Assembly: GCF_015207245.1 (NCBI RefSeq)
Contig: NZ_JADEXF010000079.1
Span: 1-9,001, forward strand
Origin: Nostoc cf. edaphicum LEGE 07299
GTDB lineage: Bacteria > Cyanobacteriota > Cyanobacteriia > Cyanobacteriales > Nostocaceae
Length of the DNA: 9,001 nucleotides
Direction of reading: 5' to 3'
Below are positions 7,037-9,001 of the stretch, in pieces (positions within the stretch are counted from its first letter, which is position 1; each line of letters opens with the position of its first letter). Position numbers and translations under genes: made by a program. The notes beneath the pieces are model-generated. The model saw only the letters and a list, made by a program, of their open reading frames with translations, was not told where the DNA came from and ran no database searches.

Positions 7037-7690
7037 ATGAACCCACGCCAACTACAAGAATTATCTGCTCAGTCTAACGAGTCTGGTTTTACGATCATTG
7101 AATCGCTTGTGGCGATCCTTGTGGTTGCCATTTTGCTGGTAGCGATCGCACCTGTCTTAGTCATGTCAACAGCAACTCGCGTGCAAGCTAAACGGGTGGA
7201 ATTGGCAACAGGAGCAGCTAAAGCCTTCATTGATGCTATTAAGTCTAAAACAATCTCAGATCCGACAATCACCGTTACACTGGCTGCTAGCACAACTAGA
7301 AATGTATCCAGTTCAAGCAGTGACTATTTATTGAGTAGTACATCAGCCCCTACTGCTAGCACTGGTTTGTATTGCTTTAACAAAAATGGCAGCCTTGCTA
7401 ATCCCAACTGTACTAGCGATTTGTTTTATATCCAGGCTATTCGCGTTGCTGTCACAGATAGCGACGCTGATAAAGGTCAAGGCTATCGTTTGGGAGTTCG
7501 GGTATATCGTTCAGATGCTGAATTAGGTACTTTAACTGCGGGTAGCAGTGGAAAAACAGCAGCAACATTTACTGGGGGACTAGGCGATCGCAAAGCACCA
7601 CTAGTAGAAATGACAACTGAAATTGTCAGGGGTCAAAGTTCGTATAGCGCTTTGTGCGATCGACTTGGTGGCTGTCAACCTCCGCCATAA
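7037..7690 (+). CDS. hpsB: Hormogonium polysaccharide secretion pseudopilin HpsB
   Basis: A 217-aa pseudopilin. The type III signal ends at Gly17/Phe18 (SG/FTIIE) with the conserved Glu22 at +5, then a single hydrophobic helix (about 18-41) and an exterior domain. Four cysteines are present, two of them in a C-terminal CX5C (207 and 213). The helix sequence resembles GspI/PilV-type minor pilins. In the hps system it should be cleaved by a prepilin peptidase and join HpsC, HpsD and probably HpsA in an inner-membrane-anchored pseudopilus that aids polysaccharide export. I chose ATG 7037 because a weak AAGAA (7025-7029) sits 7 nt upstream. A TTG at 7031 would add two residues but leaves almost no spacing. 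It is followed by hpsC after 66 bp, consistent with an operon hpsBCD. Confidence 0.87.
   Translation: MNPRQLQELSAQSNESGFTIIESLVAILVVAILLVAIAPVLVMSTATRVQAKRVELATGAAKAFIDAIKSKTISDPTITVTLAASTTRNVSSSSSDYLLSSTSAPTASTGLYCFNKNGSLANPNCTSDLFYIQAIRVAVTDSDADKGQGYRLGVRVYRSDAELGTLTAGSSGKTAATFTGGLGDRKAPLVEMTTEIVRGQSSYSALCDRLGGCQPPP
7142..7149. repeat. HIP1 octamer in hpsB (helix region)
   Basis: Perfect GCGATCGC encoding part of the VAIAP stretch at the end of the HpsB helix. Confidence 0.8.
7584..7591. repeat. HIP1 octamer in hpsB (3' part)
   Basis: Perfect GCGATCGC; with the copy at 7142 this makes two HIP1 sites within one 654-bp gene. Confidence 0.8.
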
Positions 7691-7737
7691 AATTAACCCG
7701 TTAAACATAATAATTTCATGACTCAGTATTGGTCACT

Positions 7738-7744
7738 AAGGAGA
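7738..7744 (+). promoter_or_regulatory. Ribosome binding site that decides the hpsC start
   Basis: AAGGAGA lies 12 nt before the ATG at 7757, a slightly long gap. The earlier in-frame ATG at 7718 has no purine-rich sequence upstream, so this site favours the later start. Confidence 0.5.
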
Positions 7745-7756
7745 ACCTGTAGCAAA

Positions 7757-8785
7757 ATGAATATATTGAGGTGGCTGTTAAGTACTCAGCTAAAACCCTC
7801 TGACAAGCAAAATAAAAATAGTGGTTTTACCCTGATTGAATTATTGGTGGCTATGCTAATTGCATTTTTAGTAATTACGCCGTTACTAAGTTTTATGATC
7901 AGTATTTTAAACACTGATGGTCAGGAACAAGCTAAAGCAAACTCTGAGCAAGAAATTAAAGCTGCACTAGATTATATTACTCGCGATCTCCAACAAGCAA
8001 TATATATATATGATGCTACTGGAATTGCTTGTCTAAGCGGTACTGTTGATGCTAGTACCGATAACACTTGCCCAAATGCAAGTACAAATCAACTACCTAG
8101 CCCAACAAATGGAGTTCCTGTGCTTGTCTTTTGGAAACGAGAATTTAGCCAAGATGCTGTTGAAACTAAAAATTCTTCAGGTGTGGTTCAATTTAAAGAC
8201 GATTCTTTTGTGTACTCCTTGGTAGCTTACTATTTAATTAAAGACGGTAGTCCTAACTGGTCTAAAGCTGCCCGCATCGCCAGATGGGAAATTAAAGATG
8301 GCGTTACAAATAGTACTGGAAGTACTTGTAGTCCATTTACTGAAAAATATAGTCGATGTCCAGATGTAGGTTTTAAGCCTTTTGATTTATCCCAAAAGGG
8401 CATAACATTAAAAGCAAAAATGAATAGTTGGACAGGAGGGGGTACTTACAATAAAGATCCCGTGGTTTTGGTTGATTTTATAGATCAGACAACAATAACA
8501 GACGAAACCCCGACAGTTACGGCAGCATCAATAACTTGCCCTGCCCCTACTGGCTTGGTCTTTCAACGAGTTCCATCAACGATTGTTAGAAGAGGCTTCT
8601 ATGCTTGTGTTAATTCAGTTGGTGCAGATAATAGAAGTTCTGTTGAAGTTTACTTAAGAGGTAATGCACAAGCTCGTCTCATACAAAATGATGAAACTAA
8701 AGTACGTTACGCGCAAAGCAAATCTAGTTATTTTCCGAGTGCAAACATTAAGGTTCAAGGAAGCAGCTTCATTTTTACCAAATAG
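7757..8785 (+). CDS. hpsC: Hormogonium polysaccharide secretion pseudopilin HpsC
   Basis: From ATG 7757 the product is 342 aa. The prepilin peptidase signal ends at Gly23/Phe24 (SG/FTLIELLVAM) with Glu28 at +5, followed by a hydrophobic helix (about 24-46), an amphipathic stretch EQEIKAALDYITRDLQQAIY and a Cys-containing exterior domain (six cysteines). Both the helix and the stretch after it are typical of GspJ/PilW-type minor pseudopilins, and the length is a little above that class. It lies between hpsB and hpsD with short gaps (66 and 38 bp), so co-transcription is likely. An upstream in-frame ATG at 7718 would give 355 aa with 13 extra residues but lacks a ribosome binding site. An (AT)6 run at 8000-8011 lies inside the coding sequence. 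Confidence 0.87.
   Translation: MNILRWLLSTQLKPSDKQNKNSGFTLIELLVAMLIAFLVITPLLSFMISILNTDGQEQAKANSEQEIKAALDYITRDLQQAIYIYDATGIACLSGTVDASTDNTCPNASTNQLPSPTNGVPVLVFWKREFSQDAVETKNSSGVVQFKDDSFVYSLVAYYLIKDGSPNWSKAARIARWEIKDGVTNSTGSTCSPFTEKYSRCPDVGFKPFDLSQKGITLKAKMNSWTGGGTYNKDPVVLVDFIDQTTITDETPTVTAASITCPAPTGLVFQRVPSTIVRRGFYACVNSVGADNRSSVEVYLRGNAQARLIQNDETKVRYAQSKSSYFPSANIKVQGSSFIFTK
8000..8011 (+). repeat. (AT)6 dinucleotide run inside hpsC
   Basis: Six AT units encode the IYIY stretch just after the helix region of HpsC. Gain or loss of one unit would shift the frame, so it is a possible hypermutable site, though the length is modest. Confidence 0.5.
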
Positions 8786-8823
8786 CTTCTATCTTTGATA
8801 AATATTAATAAAAGCAGGATAGT

Positions 8824-9001
8824 ATGCCGAATATTCTTAGTTTAAAACTATTAGATTCTTTCCAGTTGCACAGCCGAAAAACAAAGCTAAAGCAGCAATA
8901 TTTAGCAAATAGACCCTCTACTAATGGCTACAATCAACAAGATGCTGGATTTAGTCTTATAGAATTAATAGTAGTACTGCTGTTAGTAGGAATTTTAGCA
9001 G
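8824..9001 (+). CDS. hpsD: Pseudopilin HpsD, N-terminal part (3' end outside window)
   Basis: The first 59 codons are visible and remain open to the window edge. A 42-residue leader ends in AG/FSLIE with Glu47 at +5, followed by the start of a Val/Leu-rich helix (LIVVLLLVGILA), a complete prepilin signal of the GspH/FimT or GspG style. AGGA (8816-8819) sits 4 nt before the ATG, a tight but usable ribosome binding site. It begins 38 bp after hpsC on the same strand. The hpsD name is inferred from gene order after hpsA, hpsB and hpsC, as the exterior domain that would confirm it is not in the window. Confidence 0.75.
   Translation, partial: MPNILSLKLLDSFQLHSRKTKLKQQYLANRPSTNGYNQQDAGFSLIELIVVLLLVGILA

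Overview
The window looks like a chromosomal segment of a filamentous, hormogonium-forming cyanobacterium (Nostocales, Nostoc/Anabaena type). Support comes from four perfect HIP1 octamers (GCGATCGC at 491, 3555, 7142 and 7584), several palindromic spacer repeats in a style common in Nostoc genomes, and a gene set I recognise as the start of the hormogonium polysaccharide secretion locus (hpsA-hpsB-hpsC-hpsD). The genus call is inference from memory of these families.

Layout. Positions 1-869 hold the 3' part of clpB, the second AAA+ module of the ClpB disaggregase, cut by the left window edge. Positions 870-1876 are about 1 kb without a convincing gene. This gap carries a series of hairpins, a 115-bp MITE-like element with 19-bp terminal inverted repeats and an 8-10 bp target duplication, a perfect 16-bp palindrome, a 15-bp hairpin and a candidate promoter just before hpsA. 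hpsA (1877-6832) encodes a 1651-aa pseudopilin-like exported protein. A 204-bp spacer with two GC-rich hairpins follows, then hpsB (7037-7690), hpsC (7757-8785) and the first 59 codons of hpsD (8824 to the right edge), all on the + strand with short gaps.

How the genes work together. hpsB, hpsC and hpsD start with classic type III (prepilin peptidase) signals, GF[TS][LI]IE, followed by one hydrophobic helix. hpsA has the same topology but Thr instead of Glu at position +5. Together they resemble the four minor pseudopilins of type II secretion or type IV pilus systems (GspH/I/J/K or FimT/PilV/PilW/PilX), with HpsA in the GspK/PilX place. The hps genes of Nostoc punctiforme are known to be needed for hormogonium polysaccharide and gliding motility, so the system itself is already described. 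What stands out is the size and architecture of HpsA, the clean MITE insertion and the hairpin-rich hpsA-hpsB spacer. The clpB gene shows no functional link to hps; it is simply the upstream neighbour.
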